Shown in pieces: positions 5,086 to 6,285 of a DNA stretch of 6,285 nucleotides. The stretch is from an uncultured Ruminococcus sp. (GTDB lineage: Bacteria > Bacillota > Clostridia > Oscillospirales > Acutalibacteraceae). The number at the start of each line of letters is the position of its first letter. The stretch's first letter is position 1. The notes under the pieces were generated by a model. The model ran no database searches and was not told the DNA's origin. It was given only the letters and a program-made list of their open reading frames with translations. The DNA lies in NCBI GenBank assembly GCA_902772755.1, contig CACYCD010000010.1, positions 1 to 6,285 on the forward strand, in the 5' to 3' direction. The translations under genes and the position numbers were made by a program.

Positions 5086-5382
5086 ATGGACGATATGCAG
5101 CTTGAAGCACTCCGCAGGGCACAGACTATGCGGAGTGCTTACCGCCCAAAACAGCCCGAGCCGCCGCCGAAGGAGAAGCCCAAGCAGACGGAAGCCACGG
5201 AAAAAACACCCGAGGAACCGCCCGTTCCCGACACAAAGCCCGCTGTCGGCAGTGACTCTCCGCTTGACCTTCTGCTCAAGGACAGGGAAAGCTCACTGAT
5301 ACTTATGCTGATATTCTTTCTGTATGAGGACAATTCCGACCCCATACTTATTATGTCACTTATATATTTGCTGATAGATTAG
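5086..5382 (+). CDS. Small protein with Pro/Lys/Glu linker and hydrophobic C-terminus, cassette gene 3
   Basis: This 98-aa protein of unknown function has an N-terminal charged helix (MQLEALRRAQTMRSAY, 4-19). A Pro/Lys/Glu/Thr-rich disordered segment (21-58) follows, then SPLDLLLKDRESS (58-70). Two short hydrophobic stretches, LILMLIFFLY (71-80) and ILIMSLIYLLID (87-98), are parted by the acidic turn EDNSDP. Each stretch is too short for a standard membrane span, so they may form a hydrophobic helical hairpin or a membrane-surface anchor. A C-terminus of the form 'KDR..LIL.L..LL....D..LI..L.YLL' is reminiscent of other uncharacterised clostridial proteins, from memory only. AGGGGG at 5075-5080, five bases from the ATG, is the ribosome binding site; the gap to gene 2 is nine bases. 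Its TAG overlaps the stop codon of the convergent proA gene. Confidence 0.8.
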   Translation: MDDMQLEALRRAQTMRSAYRPKQPEPPPKEKPKQTEATEKTPEEPPVPDTKPAVGSDSPLDLLLKDRESSLILMLIFFLYEDNSDPILIMSLIYLLID

Positions 5383-6285
5383 ATCCTCACCTGACCGTTG
5401 CCCTCAATGATGCTTTTTGTGGAGGTCAGAGCGTTTACGCCCATAGGTCCTCTTGCATGGAGCTTTTGAGTGGAAATGCCGATCTCCGCTCCGAGACCGA
5501 ACTCTCCGCCGTCCGTGAATCTGGTTGAAGCGTTGACATATACGCAGGCGGAATCCACCTCTAATTTGAATCTGTTGGCGGTATTGTAATTATTTGTGAT
5601 TATGCAGTCGCTGTGACCGCTTGAATATCTTGCAATGTGCTCCAGGGCATCATCTGTCGAATCTACCACACGGCAGGCGAGTATCAGATCGCCGTATTCC
5701 GTCATATAGTCAACATCCGAGGCAGGCTTTACGCAGGTGCCGAGTATCTTCTGTGTAATCTCACAGCCACGAAGCTCGACATTTTTCTCGTCAAGCTTTG
5801 CCTTGATCTTCGGCAGTGCTTCAAGAGCCACACCCTTATGCACAAGGATAGTTTCAATCGCATTGCAGACGGAGGGACGGCTGGTTTTTGCGTTGTAGAT
5901 GATATCCGCAGCCATATCGAGGTTGGCGTCCACATCGACATACACATGGCAGTTGCCGACGCCTGTTTCGATAACAGGCACACGGCTGTTATTTTTTACT
6001 GCCTTGATAAGACCTGCACCGCCTCTGGGAATGAGGACATCAAGGTATTCGCAGAGGTTCATAAGCTCAGTTGCGGATTCCCTTGTGGTGTCCTTGATCA
6101 GCTGAACGCAGTCCTCGGGCAAGCCCGACTCCGCAATAGCCTCCCTCATAACATCGGAGATCACAAGGTTAGAATTGATAGCCTCCTTACCGCCTCTTAG
6201 GATAACTGCATTGCCTGCCTTCAGGCAGAGTGCGGCGGCGTCCGAGGTGACGTTGGGACGGGCTTCAAATATTATGCCGATAACT
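5379..6285 (-). CDS. proA: Glutamate-5-semialdehyde dehydrogenase (gamma-glutamyl phosphate reductase), 5' end cut by window edge
   Basis: ProA reduces gamma-glutamyl phosphate with NADPH to glutamate 5-semialdehyde, the second step of proline synthesis from glutamate, and acts after ProB. About 301 C-terminal residues are visible of a usual ~415, so some 115 N-terminal residues lie past base 6285. The frame is open to the edge and begins VIGIIFEARPNVTSDAAA, the well-known family segment; the ATG or GTG codons further in are internal. Other landmarks are NAVILRGGKEA, VLIPRGGAGLI, the ETGVGNCHVYVD segment, and SVCNAIETILVH, whose cysteine (codon 5865-5867) is the catalytic nucleophile of this aldehyde dehydrogenase-type family. 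FTDGGEFGLGAEIGIST and the C-terminal TSTKSIIEGNGQVR end it. Everything required in the visible part is intact. It converges on the small-gene cassette with a 4-nt overlap of coding ends. Its promoter, and possibly proB, lie outside the window. Confidence 0.97.
   Translation of the reverse strand, partial: VIGIIFEARPNVTSDAAALCLKAGNAVILRGGKEAINSNLVISDVMREAIAESGLPEDCVQLIKDTTRESATELMNLCEYLDVLIPRGGAGLIKAVKNNSRVPVIETGVGNCHVYVDVDANLDMAADIIYNAKTSRPSVCNAIETILVHKGVALEALPKIKAKLDEKNVELRGCEITQKILGTCVKPASDVDYMTEYGDLILACRVVDSTDDALEHIARYSSGHSDCIITNNYNTANRFKLEVDSACVYVNASTRFTDGGEFGLGAEIGISTQKLHARGPMGVNALTSTKSIIEGNGQVRI

Noticed and set aside
4618..5345. Minus-strand open frames opposite the small-gene cassette
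   Set aside because: They have no ribosome binding sites and low-complexity translations, whereas the plus-strand frames are coupled with sensible spacing and Shine-Dalgarno elements.
1..6285. CRISPR arrays, tRNA or rRNA genes, insertion sequences, prophage or defence genes
   Set aside because: No spaced direct repeats, cloverleaf signatures, transposase motifs or terminal inverted repeats were seen on either strand; the window is core chromosome.

Overview
The window looks like a chromosomal segment of an anaerobic, low-to-mid GC Gram-positive bacterium of the Clostridia, most likely an Oscillospiraceae/Ruminococcus-type genome. The reasons are strong AGGAGG-like ribosome binding sites, a clostridial 2[4Fe-4S] ferredoxin, RicT (YaaT), and a gene order that follows the Firmicutes holB–yaaT–yabA–yabB–yazA–yabC neighbourhood known from Bacillus subtilis. 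The genus is an inference; no rRNA or other taxonomic marker is present.

Left and centre (1–4415) hold six genes, all on the minus strand and transcribed right to left: a YfcE/MJ0936-type metallophosphoesterase, holB (DNA polymerase III delta prime), ricT, a short ferredoxin, a TrmN6/YabB-type adenine-N6 methyltransferase, and rsmI, which runs off the left edge. The first three are packed tightly: a 7-nt gap separates the phosphoesterase from holB, and holB overlaps ricT by 13 nt. The ferredoxin sits where B. subtilis has yabA. It is a unit of its own: a good sigma-A-type promoter just after the ricT stop codon, a hairpin at the predicted 5' end of its mRNA, a strong Shine-Dalgarno, and an intrinsic terminator behind it. 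The methyltransferase and rsmI follow with 8 nt between them. The theme is housekeeping: clamp loading, RNA processing through RicT and RNase Y, and rRNA/tRNA methylation.

Right (4487–5382) is a divergent plus-strand cassette of three small genes of 77, 118 and 98 aa, translationally coupled or nearly so. I cannot assign a function to any of them. The first two share a short helical motif ending in DP(E/D), and the third has a Pro/Lys/Glu-rich linker and two short hydrophobic C-terminal segments. This is the least explained part of the window and the best candidate for an undescribed system.

The right edge (5379–6285) carries the C-terminal part of proA on the minus strand. It converges on the cassette, and the two stop codons overlap by 4 nt. 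No tRNA, rRNA, CRISPR array, insertion sequence or prophage feature was seen. No stretch without a gene exceeds 91 bases.
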